Part shown: positions 10,300 through 19,777 of the stretch, one piece after another
Layout: each line of letters begins with the position of its first letter
Numbering within the stretch: position 1 is the stretch's first letter
NCBI GenBank assembly: GCA_020466095.1
Contig: CM035809.1
Coordinates: 2,143,393 to 2,207,392, forward strand
Direction: 5' to 3'
DNA: 64,000 nt
Source of the DNA: Chlorops oryzae
Taxonomy: Eukaryota > Arthropoda > Insecta > Diptera > Chloropidae
Translations under genes and position numbers: made by a program
The notes under the pieces: model-generated
Databases searched by the model: none
What the model was told of the DNA's origin: nothing
Seen by the model: only the letters and a program-made list of their open reading frames with translations

Positions 10300-11104
10300 G
10301 CGGTTTAAAATTTGTTTGGTAAAATTGTCTCCAGCTGGGAAATATATAGCGATTTGGTTTTTTCGCAGTAGGCCTTACGCTTTTCAATAAGCGATGTTAA
10401 GTGATGTGTACGTCTGGGAGAAAAAAGTGCCGGCGATGTTCGTGTTGCCGGCGATGTTGAATTATTTGTACGTCTGGGAGAAAAAAGTGCCGGCGATGTT
10501 CGTGTTGCCGGCGATGTTGAATTATTTGTACGTCTGGGAGAAAAAAGTGCCGGCGATGATCGTGTTGCCGGCGATGTTGAATTATTTGTACGTCTGGGAG
10601 AAAAAAGTGCCGGCGATGTTCGTGTTGCCGGCGATGTTAAAAGATGTGTACGTCTGGGAGAAAAAAGTGCCGGCGATGTTCGTGTTGCCGGCGATGTTAA
10701 ATGATGTGTACGTCTGGGAGAAAAAAGTGCCGGCGATGTTCGTGTTGCCGGCGATGTTGAATTATTTGTACGTCTGGGAGAAAAAAGTGCCGGCGATGAT
10801 CGTGTTGCCGGCGATGTTGAATTATTTGTACGTCTGGGAGAAAAAAGTGCCGGCGATGTTCGTGTTGCCGGCGATGTTAAATGATGTCTTCGGCCGGCGA
10901 TGTTCGTGTTGCCGGCGATGTTAAATGATGTGTACGTCTGGGTGAAAAAAGTGCCGGCGTTGTTATTGTTGCCGGCGATATTAAATTTGATTTTAATAAT
11001 TGGTTGATATGCCGTTTAGTTTTCAAATGACTATTAAAGTTAAATTTGGTTGAGAAACACAAATCGATTGGTCGAGTATGCTTTTTTGAATATATCGCAC
11101 TCAA
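10300..11104 (-). pseudogene. C2H2-type finger gene with 20-residue repeat array (U1)
   Basis: On the minus strand the frame opens near 11104 with a finger-like segment DLCFSTKFNFNSHLKTKRH (one Cys in place of the usual pair), continues into Ser/Pro/Thr/Arg-rich repeats of 20 residues coded by the 60-bp array, and after the array ends in SLIEKRKAYCEKTKSLYISQ then a stop near 10303. The reading frame is broken by the defective unit near 10888, and the same lesion is in the other copy, so the break predates the duplication. The C-terminal Lys/Glu-rich helix is of the kind seen in DNA-binding transposon proteins; the family is unknown. The plus-strand open frame is probably a by-product. Confidence 0.4.
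10394..10975. repeat. 60-bp minisatellite, about nine units (U1)
   Basis: Tandem 60-bp units built around GTACGTCTGGGAGAAAAAAG and two copies of GCCGGCGATG. Because 60 is divisible by three and no stop occurs in several frames, the array is open on both strands. On the plus strand it reads YVWEKKVPAMFVLPAMLN. On the minus strand it reads TSPATRTSPALFSPRRTNNS, in frame with flanking minus-strand protein. One unit near 10888 has lost 16 net bases. The second copy (18450-18915) has fewer units. Confidence 0.9.
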
Positions 11105-11159
11105 ATTGTTTTTTTATTGTTTTATTATTATTATTCGTATTGAAATGATTGCGAAATAA

Positions 11160-11570
11160 AAAAATAAAAATAAAAACTTGAAATTGGCACCTTTTCTTTA
11201 CGAGTATTCGCTTTAGAAAACTACATCAGAGTTATGAATATTCCGCGGGAAAGTTCAAATTGTATAAATAATAAAATCAAATAAATCAATAAACAAGTAA
11301 AATTAAAATAAAGAAAAATTTGACTTTCGATTTGGAAAGCTTGGTGTCGACGGGTGAGTACAGGACTAGAAAACGAGAGTTCCTAGGTTCAAATCCCACA
11401 TAACGCAAGGAAAAACAAGTAAAGAAGTTTACATCGGCCAGACATGGCTAGATCGACTCCTTCGGAAAAGGTATAAAAATAGAATGTCATGTTTAAAAAT
11501 GTGCTTAAGGCAAAATTTTATTCAAATCCTGACGAATTTTAATCTGATAGACAGCCCGATAAAATAGGGT
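11160..11570. repeat. LTR-like direct repeat, distal copy, with SINE inserted (U1)
   Basis: Diverged partner of 8870-9130 (see that entry). The shared blocks lie at about 11215-11260 and 11470-11545, separated by the SINE. If these are LTRs of one element they are strongly diverged from each other. Confidence 0.35.
11338..11474 (+). mobile_element. tRNA-derived SINE (U1)
   Basis: Contains a good Pol III B box, GGTTCAAATCC (about 11384-11394), with an A-box-like segment upstream (GACGGGTGAGTACAGG) at tRNA-like spacing, followed by a non-tRNA body ending near GGTATAAAAATAG. The head does not fold into a complete tRNA cloverleaf by eye, so it is a SINE or tRNA relic and not a functional tRNA gene. 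The same element is at about 19268-19404 in copy 2. Confidence 0.55.
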
Positions 11571-11649
11571 TATGTGCAACTAAGAACCGATAATGGTTCC
11601 GATTCAAAATCCAAAACGACAAAATTTGAAAATTCTTTATGACATTTTG

Positions 11650-11738
11650 GATGGCCTGAGTAGCCAGTACGCTAGCCCAGCACGCCATTAGCAGCCAGTA
11701 CGCTAGCCATTAGTAGCCAGTACGCACACCATTCGGTT
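11650..11738. repeat. Short tandem repeat AGCCAGTACGCTAGC (U1)
   Basis: Three to four imperfect copies of a 20-24-bp unit containing AGCCAGTACG, AGCCATTAG and related words. It lies just 3' of the C2H2 gene on the minus strand. An identical array is present at about 19595-19665. Confidence 0.7.
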
Positions 11739-11838
11739 GCGTTTGAATTGTGGAAAGTGAAAAGTGGATTTCTAACTCGAAGTACATTTTACTTATTGAA
11801 ATCGGTAAAAAAAAAGGTAAAAAAAAGAAACAAAAACA

Positions 11839-12276
11839 TTAAGAATTATTTATTTTATGTTTATGGTACAACCTCACATGTTCGGCATAGTCCCAGAATG
11901 AGGCGTGCGGAAACTGTTTGTAACAGAATACACATCCTCTTCGAAAAAGTGATACGTGCGATTTTTTTAAATGATGAACAGTTCTATGCACTGAACAGAA
12001 TGGGCAAAATATAATTTGACTTCTGGATGACTCTTTGAATAACTTGTAGTTGAGAATCTCAATTACGATGTCATCCGTTTTCTTGGTGTCGGCATACCGT
12101 CTTCCGTCCTTTTGTATTTTCAGCACTTTCGCCATTATGGCCTCCCTTTTCGCTTTTCCGGTTTTTTTCCCAATTTGAGTTTGAAAAGAAGGACCCAAAA
12201 CTTCTTTGAAACTTTCTGAAATTCCTGGTTCCATTGCCAAAATGTTTTTTAACTTTGGTAAGTTTTGCTGCGTCAT
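11839..12276 (-). CDS. Small C2H2 zinc-finger protein with EVLGPS motif, intact copy
   Basis: 145 codons. The N-terminus has a conserved-looking module (LPKLKNILAMEPG then FKEVLGPSF, followed by a GKKTGKAKREAIMAKVLKIQ basic helix) that is also found in the fragment at 25437-25590. The C-terminal half has two C2H2 fingers: FCPFCSVHRTVHHLKKSH and CVFCYKQFPHASFWDYAEH followed by RLYH. A nuclear DNA- or RNA-binding role is inferred. The copy at 19778-20266 has a 1-bp deletion in the KREA region that changes the frame, so this one is the intact version. A short overlapping frame at 12071-12328 is out of frame with the fingers here. It may be a host gene or a transposon accessory protein. Confidence 0.5.
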   Translation of the reverse strand: MTQQNLPKLKNILAMEPGISESFKEVLGPSFQTQIGKKTGKAKREAIMAKVLKIQKDGRRYADTKKTDDIVIEILNYKLFKESSRSQIIFCPFCSVHRTVHHLKKSHVSLFRRGCVFCYKQFPHASFWDYAEHVRLYHKHKINNS

Positions 12277-12756
12277 CTTTAACTAGATTCCCAGCAAAGA
12301 ATGATACCTCAACTATACCAATACTCATGCACAGCTTTTGGCGTTACCAACACATGTGAAATATGAATTTTTTAATTACTTTTGGTGCTGCTGTTTTTTC
12401 AATTAAGTAACTAGATCAGTAGCTCGGTTACTTTTTACACAACATAGAAATTTTAATATCAAATTAATTTTACAAATAGATAAAGGATTTTTCAGTAAGT
12501 CAAAACAAATGATTTTTGTTAATTTCATTACATGCCTAATATCGACCCCTTCGATTTAAAAAAAAACTACCTGACATCGCTCATGAATTGAGGTACTCAA
12601 AAGAGTAATGAGTCTTATATTATACATTTCACAAAAAATAATTTTCAAATATAAGAAAATTGAACAAAACACACATTTCTGTTCTGCGAGGTACTTTGAT
12701 TCCTTTTTTTGCGGTTTATGAAAAAATGGAAGGATTAAAGCGTCAGTTCCAATTAC

Positions 12757-12895
12757 GCTTAATTGCATTTCCCCGCTTAATTGCATTTCCCCGCTTAATT
12801 GCATTTCCCGCTTAATTGAATTTCCCGCTTATTTGAATTTCCCGCTTAATTGAATTTCCCGCTTAATTGAATTTTCCCACTTAATTGAAATTCAT
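12757..12895. repeat. 16-18-bp minisatellite GCTTAATTGCATTTCCCC (U1)
   Basis: About eight tandem units of GCTTAATTG(C/A)ATTTCCC(C). The first units have GCATTTCCCC and the later ones GAATTTCCC. The corresponding array in the second copy (about 20693-20930) has roughly fourteen units, a clear copy-number difference between the duplicates. Confidence 0.9.
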
Positions 12896-12925
12896 GCTTA
12901 ATGCAATGAACGCGTACGTGCACAT

Positions 12926-13261
12926 TAATTAACAAAAAACCTGTTGCATTTATCCGTACTGTGTCGGAATCTAATATACAGAAGCCAGACACTAAATTCG
13001 TCTTTATTGTAATTAACTATAACTTACGTCTGAGAGTCGGAGTACAGGCGAAGGAGCGAAATGTCACTATTTCAACTTAGTGAATTAATGTCCCGTTCCG
13101 TATGGATGGCGTCATCCACAAAACCAAAATGGCGGACAAATTGAATCGGTGAGTCCGGGCCACACGCAGGCTAGCTACAACTTATCTCGTTAACGAGCGG
13201 TACGAAACTGAATGTGCTTTCTGGCAGTGTTGTCTTTATGTGTAATTTAGTACGCTTTACG
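12926..13261. other. Non-coding spacer
   Basis: Sequence outside the duplicated unit. It includes a TAATATACAGAAGCCAGACACT segment and ordinary AT-balanced DNA. No ORF or repeat boundary is recognised. Confidence 0.4.
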
Positions 13262-13343
13262 CAGTGATGTCAACTCTTTAAAAAGGAAATGCGTAATTGT
13301 TTCGTCAAAAAGGGCTAAAAAAGGGGCTAAGTTGGCATCACTG
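13262..13343. mobile_element. 82-bp hAT-like MITE
   Basis: Ends CAGTGATGTCAAC and (complement) CAGTGATGCCAAC are characteristic hAT termini. The 8-bp flanks GCTTTACG and GCGTTATG agree at six positions, compatible with an eroded target duplication. Too small to encode anything. Confidence 0.6.
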
Positions 13344-13393
13344 GCGTTATGTACCTTTCCAATCGATTGTTGTCCTAATCGAAGACATAGAGG

Positions 13394-13546
13394 CCATTTA
13401 CACGTTAAGACATTTCGATAATGAAACACAATTTCTTTGACTAATGGCGCACGGAGATGTGTTATGGTAGCGTTTTTCTCTCTTCCCCCTGTGCCTCTTC
13501 CCTTCAAAAATTTGTTTCATTATCAAAATGTCTCAACGTGTAAATG
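13394..13546. mobile_element. 153-bp MITE with long inverted repeats
   Basis: CATTTACACGTTAAGACATT on the left pairs with CATTTACACGTTGAGACATT read from the right, and pairing continues through GATAATGAAACA, giving arms of about 35 bp. No clear target duplication; superfamily unknown. Confidence 0.7.
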
Positions 13547-13619
13547 TCTCAATATTGGGAATTAAAATGTTCTAAGAGGTGGTGGTTCTTCAACGGCCGG
13601 ACTCAAATTAATTTTTACA

Positions 13620-13810
13620 CTGCATATTTGCAAGCACCGCAATATACACTCAAATTGTTTTTCAAACACTACGCCACAGCTCTAAAGAACCAAAATATTT
13701 TGCTCAAATTTTTAGTCAAACACGAAATGACGCTTGCAAGCAGCGCCATACAACGGTCAAATATGCTGTGCTTGCAAGCATGTTTGCAAATTTATTTGAG
13801 TGTGTATGGC
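13620..13810. mobile_element. Imperfect inverted-repeat element
   Basis: ATACACTCAAATTG near 13648 pairs with the complement of the segment ending TATTTGAGTGTGTAT near 13808. Inside, TTGCAAGCA(C/T) words occur on both arms. Probably a decayed MITE. The plus-strand open frame 13544-13885 runs across several elements and is not a gene. Confidence 0.45.
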
Positions 13811-13918
13811 TTCGGTAATGTAAAAGGGCACATTAAGCATCGATACATCGTTGTGAAAGGTTTTCAACATCGATTATTGAACTAATGAAAAACATCCATA
13901 TTATAAAATGGCTCTTAC

Positions 13919-14437
13919 CTTCGCTGAGCAAATCAGCCGTGCACAGGGGGCACCACCAACTGTATTGTGGGACTTCTTCAAGTGCCATACATTCCATGTG
14001 AAACCACTTCACTTTACAAAACACATTTTGGCACTGGATATAGTCATCGTTTGTTTCATCATCTGTCTTTAAATCAACATAAATTATTATTTATAATTAT
14101 AAATGCATCATAAACGGGGCCCGGATTTTGATGACGGAAAAGCAGTCAATAATGTCGTATAAGAAATTGCACAATGCCCCACGAAATATGACGTACAAAC
14201 TTGTAGATCGCTGAGTGTAGGTCCCACAAACAAAATATTACATGACATTCAAATCCGGTCCCTAATATTAACACTTACTTTTTTGCATAGGCAAAAGCTT
14301 CGTAATATTGCATGGCGCATTGTCCGCATTGTCATTCGCTTACTTACGATATGCAATGCCCTCAAGGATCGAGCAGCCTGTAACACATTTGACGTTTGCT
14401 CCGCAATGTCTTTGAATTTAACTAAATACTGGTTCAA
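13919..14437 (-). pseudogene. PHD-finger gene fragment, two exons
   Basis: Exon A (14279 to about 14437) ends ..RSFCLCKK at a GTAAGTG donor. Exon B (13919-14066) starts TDDETNDDYIQCQN and continues FCKVKWFHMECMALEEVP then WWCPLC, ending at a GTAAGAG donor. Joining the two in phase gives a complete Cys4-His-Cys3 PHD zinc finger (CxC, CxxxxC, HxxC, CxxC) of the ING-like type, normally a histone H3 tail reader. The acceptor before exon B (AAAG) is weak, the 212-bp intron contains a MITE, and neither the 5' end nor the continuation after exon B was found. It may be part of a larger interrupted gene or a captured fragment. Confidence 0.5.
14115..14267. mobile_element. MITE in the PHD intron
   Basis: Inverted ends GGGGCCCGGATTTTGATG (left) and GGGACCGGATTTGAATG (complement of the right end) enclose about 150 bp. 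The right flank TAA fits a Harbinger-like target but the left flank does not match cleanly. Confidence 0.55.
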
Positions 14438-14692
14438 TGTGTTTTATCTCAACTTCTTTTTAAGTATCTTATATTATTATTGTTGCTGAAGTAATAAATG
14501 ATTTCATTAAAAATATGAATAGGCCTGTTCTTATAGTGGTTAATAAAATAATTCTCGATTTATTCAAAAAGCCCTATACAAAAAAAAAAAAATTTTCATA
14601 ATTGAAGACTATTGAGGCTTAACAATAGCTTCTACCGAACCTTTTCACATAAACACAGATTGACGTGAGGTTTTGTTGAAAAAATCCCTAAT

Positions 14693-15000
14693 ATTCTTTA
14701 ACGAAATTTCCCCACAATTGGCAGCACTGCAAACATGTGAATAGCTGTCAAACTAAATCCTCTCAAATGCGAAATTGTCATGCGAACCCTTGAATTTCAC
14801 TGTGGATTTCACCAATCCAGTTCTGAATCCCACATTCATATCTAAACGTTATCTAACCTTAAAATATATATAAAATAAATAAATAAAAACATGTATTAAA
14901 TATATTACAATTACCAAACGGTGTGGCGTCCAAACGCCTTACAAATAGTCTTTTGTGATTTTCTAAGTCTTCGGAGTCCATTGCTATGCAATTTCCTTCT
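14693..15000. repeat. ~300-bp direct repeat R1
   Basis: Matches 23747-24027 (R2) closely and 24028-24335 and 24336-24640 more weakly. Landmarks are ACGAAATTTCCCC, GCAAATGCGAAATTGTCATG-like text, TTCACTGTGGATTTCAC, a TAAATAAATAAAAACATG run and GGTGTGGCGTCCAAACGCC. R1 and R2 lie immediately on either side of the permuted 8.7-kb block. Confidence 0.75.
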
Positions 15001-15646
15001 TACTCACAAGCACATGAGTAAGAACAAGTTCGAGTATGGACCCGATCGGACAATTTTTAGGGGTACCTCCAGTACTAGGGTCTGTTACGAAAATCACAAA
15101 AACTGCTCTTAAATCGAAGTTTTTCAAGATATTTTGATGAAATTTGATAGTTGAACATATTTGAAGTCAAGTTACTCAATTTCAAAATATTGGAAAAATG
15201 GGCGTGGCCGAAGGGCGTTTTTCGAAAATTGCCTCCTACACCCGAAATTCAAATGGGACGTGAACGAAACTTGGCAGTTATGCTTCCTTTGTAGCCATAA
15301 ACATCCTTTCAAAAAATTTCCTTATTCGGTCCATTATTAAGAGTACCTCCAGTACTAGGCTCTGCCACAAAAATCTCAAAACTGCCCCAAAATCGGATTT
15401 TTTTGAGATATTCCACTGAAACTTAGAACTTGACCGTATATTAAGGCCTCCGATTAGAAAACAAAATAATTGGAAAAGTGGGCGTGGTAAAAGGGTGGTT
15501 TTCATAAAGAAATTTAACAAAAGTCGGTATATGGGGCCCCTAATGGCCAATCACCTCTTGATATTACAAATTATTTGAACACGTGTGTCTGTGTCGGGTA
15601 TTTTATTGTCAGGCTCGCCTGACTATAACACCCTTACTTGTTTTTT
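15001..15646 (+). mobile_element. mini-me/DINE-1-like element, truncated (U2)
   Basis: Right-hand portion of the element described at 5800-6672. It starts abruptly at the block boundary and lacks the GTCY microsatellite. It has an 11-bp deletion near 15505 relative to both other copies. Confidence 0.7.
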
Positions 15647-15659
15647 AGCTGGTCTTATT

Positions 15660-16320
15660 GTTACCCCCTCTATTTGATACCCCCTGAAAAGGAACTCGCT
15701 CGACATGCACTTGCTATGATTCCAATTTATTTCTAGTCCCCCTTCTTTTACCGCATTTAATACTTTGGTTAAGTTCTGTATCCCTTCCAACTCTGAGTTG
15801 GCCGAGACGACTATTTAGCTAAACCAAAGGGTACGTAATTGAATTCATATTGTCCATGTTCTCTTACAAATGATGTAAAATGTTTGGAGCCTTCTGCAAT
15901 TGGTATACGTAAAGAACTTGCTCTTACCACTAACGTGGTGTAAAATTTCGCTTCTTGCAGTCTTATCAGTACATCGTCGAGGGATAAAACCGGCGGGTTC
16001 TCCGGAAGAATTCTTTGATTTAACTTGTGGTATTTGACCCTGAAAGATTCTTTTCTGTTTTTTCCTGATACTTTATAGATTGCCGATGAGTATTCAGATG
16101 TGCTGAGTCGAATTGTCCAATCGTTTAACCACTCATTCATCTGGATATTGACTATTTCTCGATCGCATGCGGGCAGCTTGGCTGGGAGATACGAAAATGG
16201 AATGTTGTCGATTAATCGCAATCCCAACTTTACTGGCGAATTTAAATTTCTGATCGAACGATAGTTCCTGACTAATATTTCTATTTCTTCTCGAGTGTTA
16301 TGATCTAAATGCGCTAAATC
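15660..16320 (-). pseudogene. Ty3/gypsy-like reverse transcriptase remnant (U2)
   Basis: Same region as 6690-7340 but without the extra base, so one frame (15811-16227) spans GLRLIDNIPFSYLPAKLP through QMNEWLNDWTIR, RVKYHKLNQRI, SLDDVLIRLQEAKF and YEFNYVPFGLAK. It is the most readable RT copy in the window. The first catalytic motif is still degenerate (LVVRASSLRIP where LDLKSGYHQIP is usual) and the YVDD segment is absent, so it is inactive. Confidence 0.85.
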
Positions 16321-16442
16321 GAGTTACTATTCGGCGAACCTATGACATTGAAGTTTAAGAATTCTTCTTCGAAAACTGATCTAATGGGTGTGGAATAACC
16401 GGGCGTCGTGAGTGATAACGCGAAGGTTGTGGGTGAAGCGTC

Positions 16443-17117
16443 TTATGTCTTCCGGAGAAATGTGGCTCCCTCTTCGGAAACCAAGATGTCTAAATACTTA
16501 AGGATGTCATTGCCGATTGTGATTTGGAACAGAGCATCCGCTTCATGCATGATGTGCATCTTCAGTACAAGTGGCAAGTTATCGATTTTTATCCTAACGC
16601 TAACTGTCTCTTCCGTCTTCGCTTGACCTCCCCCCACAACGTAAACGAGGGTACCTTTTCCCTTGAAATCTCTTTCACCAAAAAGCTCAAAATACTTGAA
16701 AGTTGATATTGTACTTAAGTCACTGCCTGTGTCCAAGAATGCTGTCATAGCATGTTGCTCTCCTTTCGAGTCGTAAATCATTATTTCTTTAAAAATTCGA
16801 CGTCGGTCTAGGTTGTTTTCTTTTTCCATGGGGTAAGGGGGTTTCTCGTAAACTGCTTTAGTGGGATTTTCGCCTGTACTTTTCTTTTCTATAATGTTTT
16901 CCTTTGGTTGATGCCAAATGTTCTTGCAGACGTCACAGCAGCCCCTCGTTAGTGTAAAGAGGCTAGGATGGTTTTTATTTTCCCTTTTCAATTTTCCTAT
17001 ATGAAACAACAAGCGGCGTTGCAGCTCTGCCCGCTCGCCTCTGGGAACTAAACCGAACTTCCTACAAGTCTTTCGTAGCTCCTCCAAGGTTAAATTTCTA
17101 AGTGCTATCATCTCCAT
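16443..17117 (-). CDS. SAP-domain plus aspartic-protease ORF, best copy (U2)
   Basis: 224 codons from a good ATG (MEMIALRNLTLEELRKTC). Residues 8-45 form a SAP-like helix-extended-helix, residues about 60-70 a CCDVCKNIWH cluster, and residues about 115-215 a retropepsin-type domain with AFLDTGSDLS and VVGGGQ; hydrophobic-hydrophobic-G appears as ITIGND. The ORF ends at a frameshift relative to the RT downstream. The start is chosen because the upstream sequence is LTR-like and the codon is lost by a 2-bp deletion in U1. In a retroelement this would process Gag-Pol; the SAP domain would bind nucleic acid or chromatin. It belongs to a dead element. Confidence 0.7.
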   Translation of the reverse strand: MEMIALRNLTLEELRKTCRKFGLVPRGERAELQRRLLFHIGKLKRENKNHPSLFTLTRGCCDVCKNIWHQPKENIIEKKSTGENPTKAVYEKPPYPMEKENNLDRRRIFKEIMIYDSKGEQHAMTAFLDTGSDLSTISTFKYFELFGERDFKGKGTLVYVVGGGQAKTEETVSVRIKIDNLPLVLKMHIMHEADALFQITIGNDILKYLDILVSEEGATFLRKT

Positions 17118-17831
17118 TTTGGGAACCTACGGCTTAATGATCATGCGAACATTTAAATGAGAGCGCAGATTCGATGTCGATTCGTTGAGATTCGACGGTG
17201 TTGATCCGTCCCGATGTCAAGACGTATTCCTTGAATAAAACAGAACTAAAAAAAATAAACGATGTCGCTCCTTTTCTACTCGCTTTAGAAAACTCCGTCA
17301 GAGCTATGAATATTCCGCGGGAATTTTTCCCTAGAAAAGGTTCAAATTGTTCTAAGTATCAATAAAAAATAGAATGTCATGTCATGTTTAAAAATATTCA
17401 AATGTCTTGCCGTCGCAGTGTGCTTATAGAAGTCAAAATTTTATTCAAATCCTCACGAGTTTCATTCAGAAGAGTGTCTTATTGACAATCTTCAAACCAA
17501 AAATTGGAAAGACACATGCAACAGATGCATAAAAAAATAAAGCGATTTCATGCCGAAAAAATGATATTGACAATAACTATCGTTAAAATTCGAATTTCGC
17601 AAAACGGTTCAAATTGTATTTATTACTGCTTATTGTGATTTAAAAAAAGGGGAAATCCGACCATCGAAAAAAAGTTGGCACTATCGATGGTGTTATTTCA
17701 TCAACATTTTCGTTCAGCACGTTTAACAAATATTATATTTTGAAATTTGAATGGATTGGAATTTGAATTTGATTTTTTTTACTTTTTTATTTGCAGTGCA
17801 AAATACCATCAAGAAGGAGGTGCATATCACA

Positions 17832-18284
17832 TTAAATGATGCTTCCATCCATGCACACGCGAATGATATATGGATATGGATTTGGAAATTTCATTGTGGA
17901 ATCCATTGAAATCGATAACAATGGGAATATTTTTCCCCCAATAATGCAAAAATAAGAAACCGCTATTTCTTCAATTTCCATCATATTTAATGTAGAGCCA
18001 TCCAAGCACACGCGAATGATATTGAACTTTGCGTTCAGTGCTGTAGCCAACGACGGTATAATGAAATTTTGTTTCAACATAAAAAAGTAAATATTGGAAG
18101 TGGCAACGTCAATGTTTATCAGAAACTTCTCTTTTGTTGTTAAATTTTGAACAACAGCTATGTTGAACATAATACGTTTGCCAAATTGATCAATGAGCAG
18201 GACGTAGTTGTGAAACTGCCTGTTAAACATTTTTCGTTTTGTCGACATGTACTCAATGATATCGCAACGTGCTTCATTTAACAA
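17832..18284 (-). CDS. Unknown ORF, copy 2
   Basis: 150 codons, matching the unknown ORF at 9838-10227 over its length and reading further at the C-terminus (IIRVCMDGSII), where IIRVC(L/M)DGS appears twice. No domain recognised. It lies directly 3' (minus strand) of the 60-bp repeat gene in both copies, so the two may once have been exons of one gene. Possibly neutral now. Confidence 0.35.
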   Translation of the reverse strand: MLNEARCDIIEYMSTKRKMFNRQFHNYVLLIDQFGKRIMFNIAVVQNLTTKEKFLINIDVATSNIYFFMLKQNFIIPSLATALNAKFNIIRVCLDGSTLNMMEIEEIAVSYFCIIGGKIFPLLSISMDSTMKFPNPYPYIIRVCMDGSII

Positions 18285-18449
18285 ATCATTGAATTCTTGG
18301 GATTTGAATTGTTCGTACCGAGTGTTTTTCTCCTTCCAATTTATATTACAATTTTTGCGGTTTAAAATTTGTTTGGTAAAATTGTCTCCAGCTGGGAAAT
18401 ATATAGCGATTTGGTTTTTTCGCAGTAGGCCTTACGCTTTTCAATAAGG

Positions 18450-18915
18450 TGTTAAGTGATGTGTACGTCTGGGAGAAAAAAGTGCCGGCGATGTTCGTGT
18501 TGCCGGCGATGTTGAATTATTTGTACGTCTGGGAGAAAAAAGTGCCGGCGATGTCGTGTTGCCGGCGATGTTAAATTATGTGTACGTCTGGGAGAAAAAA
18601 GTGCCGGCGATGTTCGTGTTGCCGGCGATGTTATGAATTATTGTACGTCTGGGAGAAAAAAGTGCCGGCGATGTTGTGTTGCCGGCGATGTTGAATTATT
18701 GTACGTCTGGGAGAAAAAAGTGCCGGCGATGATCGTGTTGCCGGCGATGTTGAATTATTTGTACGTCTGGGAGAAAAAAGTGCCGGCGATGTTCGTGTTG
18801 CCGGCGATGTTAAATGATGTCTTCGGCCGGCGATGTTCGTGTTGCCGGCGATGTTAAATGATGTGTACGTCTGGGTGAAAAAAGTGCCGGCGTTGTTATT
18901 GTTGCCGGCGATATT
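18450..18915. repeat. 60-bp minisatellite, about seven units (U2)
   Basis: Same unit as at 10394-10975 but with fewer repeats and several one- or two-base indels (for example ATGTCGTG and TATTGTACG) that destroy the open frames seen in copy 1. The 16-bp-shortened unit near 18826 is shared with copy 1. Confidence 0.9.
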
Positions 18916-19037
18916 AAATTTGATTTTAATAATTGGTTGATATGCCGTTTAGTTTTCAAATGACTATTAAAGTTAAATTTGGTTGAGAAACACAAATCGA
19001 TTGGTCGAGTATGCTTTTTTGAATATATCGCACTCAA
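18810..19037 (-). pseudogene. C2H2-type finger gene with 20-residue repeats (U2)
   Basis: N-terminal 75 codons identical in sense to copy 1 (FSTKFNFNSHLKTKRHINQL then the first Ser/Pro-rich repeats), ending at the shared defective unit. See the entry at 10300-11104. Confidence 0.4.
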
Positions 19038-19267
19038 ATTGTTTTTTTATTGTTTTATTATTATTATTCGTATTGAAATGATTGCGAAATAAAAAAATAA
19101 AAATAAAAACTTGAAATTGGCACCTTTTCTTTACGAGTATTCGCTTTAGAAAACTACATCAGAGTTATGAATATTCCGCGGGAAAGTTCAAATTGTATAA
19201 ATAATAAAATCAAATAAATCAATAAACAAGTAAAATTAAAATAAAGAAAAATTTGACTTTCGATTTG

Positions 19268-19404
19268 GAAAGCTTGGTGTCGACGGGTGAGTACAGGACT
19301 AGAAAACGAGAGTTCCTAGGTTCAAATCCCACATAACGCAAGGAAAAACAAGTAAAGAAGTTTACATCGGCCAGACATGGCTAGATCGACTCCTTCGGAA
19401 AAGG
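19268..19404 (+). mobile_element. tRNA-derived SINE (U2)
   Basis: Second copy of the SINE at 11338-11474, with the same B box GGTTCAAATCC and body. Because it is in both unit copies, the insertion predates the duplication. Confidence 0.55.
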
Positions 19405-19777
19405 TATAAAAATAGAATGTCATGTTCAAAAATGTGCTTAAGGCAAAATTTTATTCAAATCCTGACGAATTTTAATCTGATAGACAGCCCGATAAAATAG
19501 GGTTATGTGCAACTAAGAACCGATAATGGTTCCGATTCAAAATCAAAAACGACAAAATTTGAAAATTCTTTATGACATTTTAGATGGCCTGAGTAGCCAG
19601 TACGCTAGCCCAGCACGCCATTAGCAGCCAGTACGCTAGCCATTAGTAGCCAGTACGCACACCATTCGGTTGCGTTTGAATTGTGGAAAGTGAAAAGTGG
19701 ATTTCTAACTCGAAGTACATTTGAAATTGGTATATTGAAATCGGTAAAAAAAAAGTAAAAAAAAAGAAACAAAAACA

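Larger units (their letters stand above)
4599..12925. repeat. 8.3-kb composite unit U, copy 1 (U1)
   Basis: Nearly all of this segment recurs at 15001-23749: 6028-12925 matches 15001-20971 and 4599-7403 matches 20972-23749, both in the same orientation. The boundary is defined by the junction at 20969-20971, where the right end of the unit runs directly into its left end through the shared bases CAT. The main difference is a 597-bp MITE present only here (8125-8721), plus small indels and repeat-number changes. Confidence 0.85.

Noticed and set aside
10394..10924. 176-codon plus-strand repeat protein (YVWEKKVPAMFVLPAMLN units)
   Set aside because: Open only because of the 60-bp period; the minus frame links to non-repeat protein on both sides, and the frame is lost in the second copy.
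10394..10975. CRISPR-like array
   Set aside because: Direct tandem repeats without variable spacers in a eukaryotic genome; it is a minisatellite.
11345..11400. Functional tRNA gene on the plus strand
   Set aside because: B box is good but no proper cloverleaf or anticodon stem is visible, and the sequence continues as a SINE body; duplicated with the unit.
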